A stretch of 64,000 bases of DNA, from positions 310,001 to 374,000 of the forward strand of contig NZ_JAJISB010000003.1 of NCBI RefSeq assembly GCF_021245735.1. Reading direction: 5' to 3'. The position numbers and the translations under genes were made by a program. A model generated the notes under the pieces. The model was given only the letters and a program-made list of their open reading frames with translations. It was not told the DNA's origin and did not search any database. This stretch comes from Brevibacillus daliensis (GTDB taxonomy: Bacteria; Bacillota; Bacilli; Brevibacillales; Brevibacillaceae). Below are positions 1-8,076 of the stretch, one piece after another. The stretch's first letter is position 1. Each line of letters begins with the position of its first letter.

Positions 1-19
1 AAGATGGAGGATTTTTTAT

Positions 20-703
20 ATGACTAAACATGATCAGATGAAAGACGAAGAGGAAACGAATACAGAGGAACATTACCATCTACCTCCTCGAAGTAACAGG
101 CATCAGAAAAAAGAGAAGAATGGATCATCAAATAGAAAAATAGGGGTGTTGCCGATAGCAGGTGCTGTCGTGGCCGTTGCAGCTGCAGCAATATGGATCT
201 TTTGGCCGACTTCAACGGAAGTGAATCAGAAAGCCCCTGGCGAACAAACATCTGTACCTCAAGCAACTTCAACCTTAGGACAAGAAGCTTCCCAGCCAAG
301 AGAGGTCGAGCAAGAACCAGTAGATAATCAACCTTCTCAATCTAGTGATCCTACTGTTAAGCAGAAGGCTGGTGGAGAATCAAATAGTGGCACGAGTCAC
401 GATTCAAACATTCAGAATCAGACGACACCAACAGTGCCTTCTAGTAACACGAATTCAGAAACAGGTAATGGAACCACGTCAAATTCAAATCATGCACAAC
501 TAGAGCAAACCCAGCCCGTAAAAACGGAGCAAAAGGTAAAAAGCAAGCTATATCGAGTACAAAAAGGGGATAATTTGTACAAGATCTCTCGCAAATACTA
601 CGGTAATAACGATGGTGCGAAACGAATCGCACATTTTAATGGTCTTAAAATGGAGGCATCTCTACCTGTAGGTAGAAAGCTGTACATTCCCATTACACCT
701 TAA
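20..703 (+). CDS. LysM-domain membrane-anchored protein (YpbE-like)
   Basis: A 227-aa protein with a charged cytoplasmic N-terminus (residues 1-42), one transmembrane segment at about 43-62, a long Ser/Thr/Gln/Pro-rich linker (about 65-170) and a C-terminal LysM domain (about 176-225) beginning YRVQKGDNLYKIS. LysM domains bind peptidoglycan, so the protein probably spans the wall from a membrane anchor. No catalytic domain is visible. A GGAGG ribosome site lies 9 bases before the ATG. In B. subtilis the LysM protein YpbE sits in the same neighbourhood, which supports the assignment. The precise role is unknown. Confidence 0.85.
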   Translation: MTKHDQMKDEEETNTEEHYHLPPRSNRHQKKEKNGSSNRKIGVLPIAGAVVAVAAAAIWIFWPTSTEVNQKAPGEQTSVPQATSTLGQEASQPREVEQEPVDNQPSQSSDPTVKQKAGGESNSGTSHDSNIQNQTTPTVPSSNTNSETGNGTTSNSNHAQLEQTQPVKTEQKVKSKLYRVQKGDNLYKISRKYYGNNDGAKRIAHFNGLKMEASLPVGRKLYIPITP

Positions 704-757
704 TGAGTAAAGGCGAATTGGGGTAACATACCCATAGCACGAATCAGGAGGGTAGTC

Positions 758-1663
758 ATGATCTATGATACGATTGTGATCGGCGGCGGTATAGCTGGAT
801 TACAGGCGACCATTCAATTGGTTAGAAGCAGACGGAAGGTTTTAGTAATAGATAGCGGGATGGGCAGATCGGTACTTGCTCGCAACTATCAAAATATACT
901 AGGATTTCCGGATGGAGTAAGTGGAGAAGAACTTAGACAGAGAGGACAGCAAATGGCCAAAAAATGGGGGGCTGTCTTTTTGGAAGCTACAGCAACCTTT
1001 TGTGAACAGAACGAAGATGGTATCTTTCAGGTAACAGTACAAAATGAAGACCAATTGCTACTCGGCAGGACCCTACTTTTTTCGACCGGTATTAAGGATG
1101 TTCTTCCGCCCATTCCGGGTCTACTACCTTGTCTAGGAAAGAGCATTTATATATGTCCGGATTGTGATGGCTTTGAAATTATCAATAAGTCCACTGTTGT
1201 GATCGGTAGTGGTATACAAGCCATAAACATGGCAGATAGTCTTCAGTATTATTCTGATGATTTAACTGTGATCAATCATGCCAGAATTAATTTAGATCAT
1301 GAAGAACAGAAGATAACAGAGAAATGGGGAAGTCGTTACCGGAATGAAGAAATAGCTGAGATTTTACAGGTATACGGAATGATTAGCGGCTTTCGGTTAC
1401 AATCAGGCGAAACTTATCAGGTTGAGAGAGGATTTCTCGCCTTCAAAGGGGCACATGTAAACACTGACCTCATGAGAACGTTTCAGATTGGTTTTCTAGA
1501 TAAAGGTCACGTACGGGTTGACCCTAGAACGAAAGAAACCACCCATAGGAACATTTGGGCTGCAGGAGATATTAATGCCCATTCGCAACAAGTCGTAACA
1601 TCATTAGCAGATGGTGCAGTAGCAGCAATCTGGATACATAAGAGATTATTTGAAATCACGTAA
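758..1663 (+). CDS. thioredoxin-reductase-like FAD/NAD(P) oxidoreductase
   Basis: A 301-aa flavoprotein of the class II pyridine nucleotide-disulfide oxidoreductase family. The FAD-binding GGGIAG motif is at residues 9-14. A redox-active CPDC motif (C133, C136) sits in the thioredoxin reductase context CPDCDGF. A second nucleotide-binding motif GSGIQA is at about 150. The C-terminal AAGDI motif is typical of the family. The HRRxxxR basic motif that gives true thioredoxin reductases NADPH preference is not visible after the second glycine motif, so cofactor or partner may differ. The CxxC separates it from YpdA/Bdr, the homologue at this locus in B. subtilis. Substrate is unknown. Confidence 0.8.
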   Translation: MIYDTIVIGGGIAGLQATIQLVRSRRKVLVIDSGMGRSVLARNYQNILGFPDGVSGEELRQRGQQMAKKWGAVFLEATATFCEQNEDGIFQVTVQNEDQLLLGRTLLFSTGIKDVLPPIPGLLPCLGKSIYICPDCDGFEIINKSTVVIGSGIQAINMADSLQYYSDDLTVINHARINLDHEEQKITEKWGSRYRNEEIAEILQVYGMISGFRLQSGETYQVERGFLAFKGAHVNTDLMRTFQIGFLDKGHVRVDPRTKETTHRNIWAAGDINAHSQQVVTSLADGAVAAIWIHKRLFEIT

Positions 1664-1673
1664 GTAGCAGAAT

Positions 1674-1697
1674 AAGTCGCCATAGTTGCGGCTTTTT
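1674..1697 (+). terminator. rho-independent terminator
   Basis: AAGTCGC pairs with GCGGCTT (one G-U pair) around a 7-base loop and is followed by a T-rich tail. It lies 11 bases after the oxidoreductase stop codon. Confidence 0.65.
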
Positions 1698-2129
1698 CTT
1701 TTACTTACTATGTGGATAGGAACAAAGTGTTTGATAGGAAAAACAATTGTTATAAAGTGAACAGCTTTCTTAGTTCCTTTCAATAGAGCTTTTCAAATAA
1801 TTATTACTTGTAACATGAAACGAAATGATAGAATAATCGTATAACTATCAAGATAGACAAGATAAAAAGTTTCCTGGGAAAGCGCAGAAATTGACAAGGT
1901 TAGCATAAAAATCGTAATAGCTCTAATTATGTCAATACTTGTGGGAGATTTGAGAGTTTGACCATCTTTGTTCTTTGCATTGATTGTGTTATCATGATGG
2001 AATAGAGACAAGTATAAGCTTGCCACAATTATGTGCTGATGAAGTGTCTTTTTATGGTTGTATGTACGGAACTCTTACAGGCTTCGCTACATACGTTGTA
2101 ATAGGACTGGATGGTTAGGAGGGACAGTC
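1698..2129. other. intergenic region, no supported gene
   Basis: About 430 AT-rich bases between the oxidoreductase terminator and mecA. The open frames here lack ribosome sites and give low-complexity hydrophobic translations. No RNA motif was recognised. The mecA promoter should be here, but I could not pick a convincing one. Confidence 0.5.
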
Positions 2130-2723
2130 ATGCGAGTAGAGCGCCTTGGCACAGATAAGATAAGAATTTTTTTAACCTTTGATGATCTTACAGAGCGAGG
2201 GATTGAAAAGGAAGACATGTGGCGTGACACCCATAAGGTTCATGAACTGTTTAATGATATGATGGAGCAGGCCTACCATGAGCTCGGATTCGAAATATCT
2301 GGTCCTGTCGCTGTGGAAGTGTTCGCCCTTCCTGCGCAAGGTATGGTTGTGATCGTAACCCGTGGAAAAGCAGGAGTTGCAACCGAGAAGGACGAAGAGG
2401 ATGAAGATGTATACGAAATGGAAGTAACTCTTGAAGAGAGTGACTTGATCATATATGCTTTCCGAGATTTTGAAGATGTGGTAGAAGTCTCCCATCGTAT
2501 TAATTCAATGTTAGTGGACGGTGGAAGTCTATATTCTTACCAAGACAAATACTATCTTGTATTAGAGGAAGTTGATCTGGAGCAGGATAAATATCAGCAT
2601 CTGATTGCGATATTATCTGAATATGGGGAGGCAACTCCAATAACGGTATATGTGCTTGAAGAATATGGGAAGGTTGTCATGGCTGATGATGCTGTGAAAC
2701 AAGTGGCGCGTTATTTCAATTGA
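2130..2723 (+). CDS. mecA: MecA/YpbH-type adaptor for ClpC
   Basis: A 197-aa MecA-family adaptor. These proteins deliver substrates such as ComK to the ClpCP protease. The N-terminal substrate-binding region begins MRVERLGTDKIRIFLT. A short acidic linker (about residues 85-100) precedes the C-terminal ClpC-binding domain. The length is nearer to B. subtilis YpbH (MecB) than MecA, and the locus matches YpbH. I chose the ATG at 2130 because AGGAGGG lies just upstream. The same frame is open for 24 codons further but has no ribosome site there. Family assignment is firm. Which paralogue it corresponds to is not settled. Confidence 0.9.
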   Translation: MRVERLGTDKIRIFLTFDDLTERGIEKEDMWRDTHKVHELFNDMMEQAYHELGFEISGPVAVEVFALPAQGMVVIVTRGKAGVATEKDEEDEDVYEMEVTLEESDLIIYAFRDFEDVVEVSHRINSMLVDGGSLYSYQDKYYLVLEEVDLEQDKYQHLIAILSEYGEATPITVYVLEEYGKVVMADDAVKQVARYFN

Positions 2724-2746
2724 TAGGTTTGGAATTCATGATAAAG

Positions 2747-2783
2747 AACAGGACTCATTCTAATGGAGTGGGGCCTGTTTTTT
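2747..2783 (+). terminator. rho-independent terminator after mecA
   Basis: An AACAGG...CCTGTT hairpin of about 14 base pairs, with several G-U pairs, followed by TTTTTT. Confidence 0.75.
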
Positions 2784-2896
2784 CGTACTGCGGTTCCACG
2801 GAGTCCCTTGGCTATTATTCCTGACATTGATTTACTATACAAAGTACAAGAAGAAATTGGTCCAATCATCTGAGGAAACCACTGGGAAAGTAGTAT

Positions 2897-2929
2897 AAAA
2901 AAAGGAGTCCACTCAAATAAGGTGGACTC
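2897..2929 (-). terminator. rho-independent terminator of the PIG-L deacetylase gene
   Basis: The perfect inverted repeat GAGTCCAC/GTGGACTC (2905-2912 and 2922-2929) has an A7 run on its low-coordinate side, which is the U-tract when read on the minus strand. It closes the minus-strand gene ending at 2970. Confidence 0.85.
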
Positions 2930-2969
2930 TGATTGTAAAAAGAAAAGGGGTCTGTATCATATAGATTCT

Positions 2970-3743
2970 TTACTCAGTAACATGGGCAAATAAATCAGCC
3001 TCTTTGACATCGGTATCAACAATATAATCAGTAAGGTTATGCCAAGCCAGGATATAGTAATTTTTTGTTCGTACATTCTCATAATTGTGTGAACCAATAC
3101 CTGGAAACACCCGTTCAACTGACATATGCTGAGTTCGATGGGCTAAAAGTGCTTTGGCCACTTGCTCCTGTTGTTGTTCATTTTCAATGATAGTCGTAAT
3201 GTTCTCGATAAGATCACCATTCGTTGGGGTACCCTGTTTGCTTGTAAATGGGGAATTCAAAGGAATGGTAACATAATAAAGTTTCTTGACGCTGGACGAT
3301 TTATCAAGTACATGGTCGACGACATATTTGGTTGCTTGTGAAATGGCGATATGATCAGGGTGACCAGAAATACCATGAGGGGCAAACGTAACAAGAATTT
3401 GTGGCTGTTCTTCATCGATCATTTTCTTGATGTGCCCGGCCAATTCTTCTTTGGGAACATCGCTTACATGTTTATCTTCATAATCAAGTATTTCTACTCG
3501 ATTCATTCCAAGAATTTTGCATGCTTCTCTTAATTCAGCTTCACGCAAAGCAGGTAATTCCTCAGGGGTACAAAGAGGAGGATTCCCAGGCTTTCCTGCT
3601 TGGCCCCGAGTCGCACACAGCAGTGAGAGGCGGGTATCTTCTTGATTTGCATAACTTGCAAGGGTAATGCCTGATGCAAATGTCTCGTCGTCAGGGTGAG
3701 CATAAATAAATAAGATGGTTTTGTTGGAAATTGTAGAGGACAT
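2970..3743 (-). CDS. PIG-L family (LmbE-like) deacetylase, possibly BshB-type
   Basis: A 257-aa zinc-dependent N-acyl-sugar deacetylase. The hallmark AHPDDE motif is close to the N-terminus, and HGISGHPDH supplies further metal and catalytic histidines. Relatives include the bacillithiol enzyme BshB, which deacetylates GlcNAc-malate. That role is plausible but unproven, because no other bacillithiol gene is in the window. I start at the ATG at 3743, with AGGGAG 9 bases upstream, rather than at the longer frame reaching 3824, which adds an unrelated basic stretch. It is divergently transcribed from gudB and has its own terminator. Confidence 0.85.
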   Translation of the reverse strand: MSSTISNKTILFIYAHPDDETFASGITLASYANQEDTRLSLLCATRGQAGKPGNPPLCTPEELPALREAELREACKILGMNRVEILDYEDKHVSDVPKEELAGHIKKMIDEEQPQILVTFAPHGISGHPDHIAISQATKYVVDHVLDKSSSVKKLYYVTIPLNSPFTSKQGTPTNGDLIENITTIIENEQQQEQVAKALLAHRTQHMSVERVFPGIGSHNYENVRTKNYYILAWHNLTDYIVDTDVKEADLFAHVTE

Positions 3744-3840
3744 TACATGACTCTCCCTTTCTAATCTATGAAGTGTTTTTAAACGGTCAAGAACGTAATA
3801 CATTTTTCTCTTACGTAAGTGCAACTAAGGCTACCCTACT

Positions 3841-3849
3841 ATTATATCA
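3841..3849 (-). promoter_or_regulatory. extended -10 promoter for the PIG-L deacetylase gene
   Basis: Read on the minus strand the sequence is TGATATAAT, an exact extended -10 element, about 90 bases before the chosen start. A TTGTAA lies about 20 bases upstream, a longer spacing than usual for a -35 box. Confidence 0.45.
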
Positions 3850-4080
3850 TCATGAGGAGAAGAGCATTACAAACACTTACAAGTGCATCCAACCCTTTTC
3901 ATTTACCAAGAAGAAGGATATGCTGTGGCTAGGGCGAAAAGAATTGGTATGATCCAGTAATTATGGTGAATATTTTAATAACTGGGCATATAATGAATTT
4001 TTTTGCTTCTCTTTGAAAAAGAGAACGTGTATACTAAGCGTTGGAATAATCGACATAATTTTCTGAGGTGGGATTTAAAA

Positions 4081-5370
4081 ATGGGTAATCACGAAATGGT
4101 AACCAATAGCAATGAATCAAGTCAACAGACAGAAAGCTTGAACTTGCTGACTTCTACTCAGTCAGTAATTAAGGAAGCACTGAGTAAACTTGGTTACCAA
4201 GAGTCGATGTACGAACTGTTAAAGGAGCCATTGCGCGTATTGACCGTTCGCATCCCAGTGCGTATGGATAACGGTGAAGTAAAAGTGTTCACTGGTTACC
4301 GCGCCCAACACAATGATGCAGTAGGACCAACAAAAGGTGGGATTCGTTTTCATCCAGAAGTTACTGAAGAAGAAGTGAAAGCGCTTTCGATTTGGATGAG
4401 CTTAAAGGCGGGAATTGTTGACTTGCCATATGGCGGTGGAAAAGGCGGAATCATTTGTGATCCTCGTGAGATGTCTTTCCCTGAGTTAGAACGTTTAAGC
4501 CGTGGTTATGTACGAGCGATCAGTCAAGTGGTAGGGCCTACCAAAGACATTCCAGCACCAGACGTATTTACCAATTCCCAAATCATGGCGTGGATGATGG
4601 ACGAGTACAGCTGTATTCGTGAATTTGATTCTCCTGGATTTATTACGGGTAAACCGATTGCCTTAGGCGGATCACACGGTAGAGAGACAGCAACTGCAAA
4701 AGGCGTAACCATCTGTATACGCGAAGCTGCTAAGAAGCGTGGCTTTGAGCTAAATGGGGCTCGTGTGGTGGTTCAAGGTTTTGGTAATGCAGGTGCTTAT
4801 CTTTCCAAGTTCATGCATGATGCAGGAGCGAAGGTAGTAGGTATCTCCGATGCTTATGGTGCTTTGTATGATCCAAATGGTTTAGACATTGATTATCTAC
4901 TGGATCGCCGTGATTCATTTGGAACAGTTACCAAACTATTCTCAAACACGATTACCAACAAAGAATTATTGGAGTCAGAATGCGATATCCTGGTTCCGGC
5001 TGCTATCGAGAACCAAATTACAGCGCAAAATGCTCCTCACATAAAAGCAGCTATCGTTGTTGAGGCAGCAAATGGTCCGACTACTTTGGAAGCTACGAAG
5101 ATTCTGACAGAACGCGGAATTTTGCTGGTTCCTGATGTTTTGGCTAGTGCTGGTGGAGTTACAGTATCATACTTTGAGTGGGTTCAAAACAATCAAGGTT
5201 ACTACTGGTCAGAAGAAGAAGTAGAAGAAAAATTGGAAAAAGTAATGGTTCGCTCCTTTGAAAATGTGTACACAACTTCTCAAACCAGACGTGTTAACAT
5301 GCGCCTTGCAGCATACATGGTAGGTGCACGTAAAATGGCGGAAGCTTCTCGTTTCCGTGGTTGGGTATAA
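4081..5370 (+). CDS. gudB: NAD-type glutamate dehydrogenase
   Basis: A 429-aa catabolic glutamate dehydrogenase converting glutamate to 2-oxoglutarate and ammonia. The substrate-binding region includes GPTKGGIRFHP (about residues 82-92). The catalytic lysine lies in PYGGGKGGI (K121), followed by PAPDVFT. The NAD-binding Rossmann motif is GFGNAG. Length matches B. subtilis GudB/RocG. The ATG at 4081 is preceded by GAGGTGGG. Twenty-six upstream in-frame codons are rejected because they lack a ribosome site. A TATAAT at 3989-3994 is a possible -10 element without a clear -35. Its position next to mecA and ansA matches B. subtilis gudB. Confidence 0.95.
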   Translation: MGNHEMVTNSNESSQQTESLNLLTSTQSVIKEALSKLGYQESMYELLKEPLRVLTVRIPVRMDNGEVKVFTGYRAQHNDAVGPTKGGIRFHPEVTEEEVKALSIWMSLKAGIVDLPYGGGKGGIICDPREMSFPELERLSRGYVRAISQVVGPTKDIPAPDVFTNSQIMAWMMDEYSCIREFDSPGFITGKPIALGGSHGRETATAKGVTICIREAAKKRGFELNGARVVVQGFGNAGAYLSKFMHDAGAKVVGISDAYGALYDPNGLDIDYLLDRRDSFGTVTKLFSNTITNKELLESECDILVPAAIENQITAQNAPHIKAAIVVEAANGPTTLEATKILTERGILLVPDVLASAGGVTVSYFEWVQNNQGYYWSEEEVEEKLEKVMVRSFENVYTTSQTRRVNMRLAAYMVGARKMAEASRFRGWV

Positions 5371-5381
5371 AATAATAAATG

Positions 5382-5414
5382 AAACCCCGGAGCCTTATGG
5401 TTCCGGGGTTTTTT
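5382..5414 (+). terminator. rho-independent terminator after gudB
   Basis: AAACCCCGGA pairs with TCCGGGGTTT around a 10-base loop, followed by a T tract. Confidence 0.9.
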
Positions 5415-5459
5415 GTGTACAAAAATATTTTGGTGAGACATCGATACGTCCAAATCTAG

Positions 5460-6431
5460 TTACAGTTCAAAACAATTCTGTAGCTCTTTTGGATTTGTGG
5501 TTTGTTGTAAGGCAACAATGAGCTTTAAACGTGCTTTCTGGCCATTTAAGCCATTGGAGAAAATAACGCCCAACTCTTTAAGCTGTTGTCCGCCACCTTC
5601 ATAACCATAGATATCTTGTACTTGTCCATTGTGACAGCGAGATACCATGACTACAGGAATACCTTTTTCAATTAATTGTCGTAAAACCGGTAAAATGGTT
5701 GGTGGCAGGTTACCTAAACCAAATGCTTCAATGACGACGCCATCGATGTTTTGTTCAAGTAAAAAAGTTAACCACGCTGGGTCCATACCTGTTACAGCTT
5801 TAACTAGTGGTACGTTCCCATTTCCATGGTTAATGGAATAAAATTCACGCTCAAGAGGTGCATGGTAATAATGGATGTTTTTTTTCATGACGGACCCAAT
5901 AGGACCATAAGCAGGTGATTGGAATGTTGCTACATTTGATGTATGGGTTTTGGTTACGTAACGAGCAGCATGAATCTCATCATTAAAAACAACAAGGACC
6001 CCTTTATTTCTGCTTTCTGGGCCAATGGCTGTACGCACAGAAGATATCAAATTAACAGGACCATCAGCACCCAGCTCATTACTTGATCGCATTGCACCTG
6101 TCACTACGATAGGGACGGTCACCGGAAGAGTAAGATCAAGGAAATAAGCAGTCTCTTCCAAGGTATCAGTTCCATGAGTAATAACGATGCCATCATAAAT
6201 GTCATTGATAAGCTCGTTTTCAATAAATTGACGTAGTTGGTTCATTATTGCAGGCGTAATATGAGGGCTAGGTAAATTTGCCATGTCCTTCATAACTACA
6301 TCAGCATACTTAGATAGATACGGGAGGTTCTGGTTCAATACCTGTTCATCGATAGGCTTAACGCTTTCCGTCCCTTCTTCGACTGACATGGCAATGGTGC
6401 CACCTGTATTGATCACTAGCACTTTTTTCAT
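5460..6431 (-). CDS. ansA: type I L-asparaginase
   Basis: A 323-aa cytoplasmic-type asparaginase that hydrolyses asparagine to aspartate and ammonia. The first catalytic threonine is in NTGGTIA near the N-terminus, and the second is in THGTDT (around residue 88). The conserved TGAMR and DGPVNL segments follow. The minus-strand ribosome site AGGAGAG lies before the ATG. It is convergent with gudB. In B. subtilis ansAB is also close to gudB. No aspartase (ansB) or ansR neighbour is present, so it appears monocistronic. Confidence 0.95.
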   Translation of the reverse strand: MKKVLVINTGGTIAMSVEEGTESVKPIDEQVLNQNLPYLSKYADVVMKDMANLPSPHITPAIMNQLRQFIENELINDIYDGIVITHGTDTLEETAYFLDLTLPVTVPIVVTGAMRSSNELGADGPVNLISSVRTAIGPESRNKGVLVVFNDEIHAARYVTKTHTSNVATFQSPAYGPIGSVMKKNIHYYHAPLEREFYSINHGNGNVPLVKAVTGMDPAWLTFLLEQNIDGVVIEAFGLGNLPPTILPVLRQLIEKGIPVVMVSRCHNGQVQDIYGYEGGGQQLKELGVIFSNGLNGQKARLKLIVALQQTTNPKELQNCFEL

Positions 6432-6520
6432 AAAGGCACTCTCTCCTGTTGCGGGTTTTCTTCATTATTGTTCTATGGTACGATGGGAAGGTAACTTATG
6501 TAAAGGAGCAAACAGGTATT

Positions 6521-7195
6521 ATGATCACGCTTATTGGTGCTGCAGTGGCACCAGGCCTTGCGTTGCTGTGTTATTTTTATTTGCGTGACAATTTAGAGCC
6601 CGAACCGATTTCTATGGTGGTTCGCTCTTTTATTTTTGGGATACTGATCGCATTTCCTGTAATGATTCTTCAGTATATTATCCAAGTTGAGTGGGGATTT
6701 AATTCCGTTTGGGCCTCTTCTGTATTGTCAGCGGCAATAGTGGAAGAATTTTTTAAATGGTTAGTCGTTTTCCTAACAGCATATAAACATGTGGAATTTA
6801 ATGAGCCTTATGATGGAATCGTCTATGCGGTAGCGACTTCTTTAGGGTTTGCTACATTGGAAAATTTGTTGTATCTCATTTTAAATGGCAATACAGTGGC
6901 CATTTGGCGTTCGTTATTACCAGTTTCCAGCCATGCCTTGTTCGCAGTCTGGATGGGTTATTACATGGGAAGAGCCAAGTTTGCAGGAGAAAATGAAAAT
7001 CGAAGGGTATTCCTGCTGTTTTCACTCTTTTTACCGATGCTCCTTCATGTTATTTATAATGTTATCTTCATGTCTGCTCAGTATTGGATGATGCTAATCA
7101 TTCCATTCATGATAGTATTATGGTGGCTAGGGCTAAAAAAAGTTCACCTCGCTCATGAATTTGGTTCTAAAAATGCACACAATCGCCCACAATAA
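6521..7195 (+). CDS. prsW: PrsW-type intramembrane metalloprotease
   Basis: A 224-aa polytopic membrane protein with about seven hydrophobic segments. PrsW makes the first cut in the anti-sigma factor RsiW in B. subtilis. Conserved active-site features are visible: EEFFK (residues 75-79), LEN in GFATLENLLY, and histidines in SSHALFA and LLHVIYN. The ATG at 6521 has AAGGAG upstream; the longer frame from 6449 is less likely. The locus before sleB matches B. subtilis. Its substrate could be an anti-sigma factor such as the one at 59645, but that is speculation. Confidence 0.92.
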   Translation: MITLIGAAVAPGLALLCYFYLRDNLEPEPISMVVRSFIFGILIAFPVMILQYIIQVEWGFNSVWASSVLSAAIVEEFFKWLVVFLTAYKHVEFNEPYDGIVYAVATSLGFATLENLLYLILNGNTVAIWRSLLPVSSHALFAVWMGYYMGRAKFAGENENRRVFLLFSLFLPMLLHVIYNVIFMSAQYWMMLIIPFMIVLWWLGLKKVHLAHEFGSKNAHNRPQ

Positions 7196-7215
7196 GGTCA
7201 AGGGGGCGACAGTAT

Positions 7216-7380
7216 TTGACGAAAACTGATCGATTCAAAGTAATGATACGATGTAATCAATGTGGCGAAAGATTTATTTTGCGTGGTCGCCGAAGCACAG
7301 AAGGCAGAGTAGAGACCGGATTTAAGCAATGTGTATGTGATAATGCTGAACGATTTGATATTTTATCGATGGATGAATGA
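7216..7380 (+). CDS. small zinc-ribbon-like protein, 54 aa
   Basis: An unrecognised short gene with a TTG start at 7216 behind AGGGGGC and a stop at 7380. The 54-aa product has a CNQC pair (residues 13-16) and a CVC pair (residues 40-42), as in a small zinc ribbon, in a basic sequence. It lies 20 bases after prsW and a terminator directly follows its stop, so it is probably the last gene of the prsW transcript. The cysteine arrangement and the ribosome site support a real gene. Function is unknown. Confidence 0.65.
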   Translation: MTKTDRFKVMIRCNQCGERFILRGRRSTEGRVETGFKQCVCDNAERFDILSMDE

Positions 7381-7412
7381 AGAGACTGGTATTTACTGGT
7401 CTCTTTTTTTTT
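7381..7412 (+). terminator. rho-independent terminator
   Basis: AGAGAC pairs with GTCTCT around a short loop, followed by a run of nine or more T. It begins immediately after the zinc-ribbon ORF stop. Confidence 0.8.
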
Positions 7413-7480
7413 GTATAAACATGTTTTTCCTCACGAACAATACAGATACAAAAATATTCCACTAGTGAGGAGGCAACCAT

Positions 7481-8029
7481 GTGAAAGCTAAATTCGCCCG
7501 TAACATAAGAGTAGCCACAACGTCTCTGATTGCCCTGATTTGCATCATTCTTTATTCGGTTTCTGACTTTCCTAAGGAAACTGATAACGCATCAGTCGTC
7601 TCAGGCATAGAAGAACAGCTTGCTTTAGAGACTGCAGCAAAGAATAAAGAATCAACCTTTCATATTTCAAAGGTTTCACAAAATGATTTAAAACTAATGG
7701 CGAATGCTGTATATGGAGAAGCAAGGGGGGAACCATATATTGGACAAGTAGCTATTGCTGCAGTTATTTTAAATCGTGCAGCAAGCCCATCTTTTCCTAA
7801 TTCACCATCTGCGGTGATTTATGAGCCTCGTGCATTTACGGCTGTAGCTGATGGACAAATTAACTTAGAGCCCAATGAAACGGCGAAAAAGGCAGTTCAG
7901 GATGCGATGAAGGGAATGGACCCAACAGGTGGGTGTACCTACTACTTCAATCCTGTAACTGCTACCTCAAAATGGATTTGGAGCAGACCACAGGTTAAGA
8001 AGATCGGTAAACATATTTTTTGTAGATAA
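7481..8029 (+). CDS. sleB: spore cortex-lytic enzyme SleB, short form
   Basis: A 182-aa SleB/hydrolase_2-type lytic transglycosylase acting on spore cortex during germination. An N-terminal hydrophobic segment (about residues 10-28) serves as signal or anchor. The catalytic domain (about 68-182) carries the glutamate of YGEARGE (E80). B. subtilis SleB is about 305 aa with an N-terminal peptidoglycan-binding domain, which is absent here. The start is GTG at 7481 with GAGGAGG upstream; the overlapping ATG is followed at once by a stop. It pairs with ypeB 47 bases downstream, as in other spore formers. CwlJ is the main alternative, but the ypeB linkage favours SleB. Confidence 0.88.
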   Translation: MKAKFARNIRVATTSLIALICIILYSVSDFPKETDNASVVSGIEEQLALETAAKNKESTFHISKVSQNDLKLMANAVYGEARGEPYIGQVAIAAVILNRAASPSFPNSPSAVIYEPRAFTAVADGQINLEPNETAKKAVQDAMKGMDPTGGCTYYFNPVTATSKWIWSRPQVKKIGKHIFCR

Positions 8030-8076
8030 AAGATAGATGCATCAGAGAGTAGACAATAAAAAGGAGGTTTCCCATC

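Noticed and set aside
1793-2026. Minus-strand frame of 77 codons before mecA
   Set aside because: No ribosome site and low-complexity hydrophobic translation in AT-rich intergenic DNA.
7413-7445. Possible sigma-G promoter before sleB (GTATA and CAATACA)
   Set aside because: The -10 match to CATNHTA is poor and the spacing is too long.
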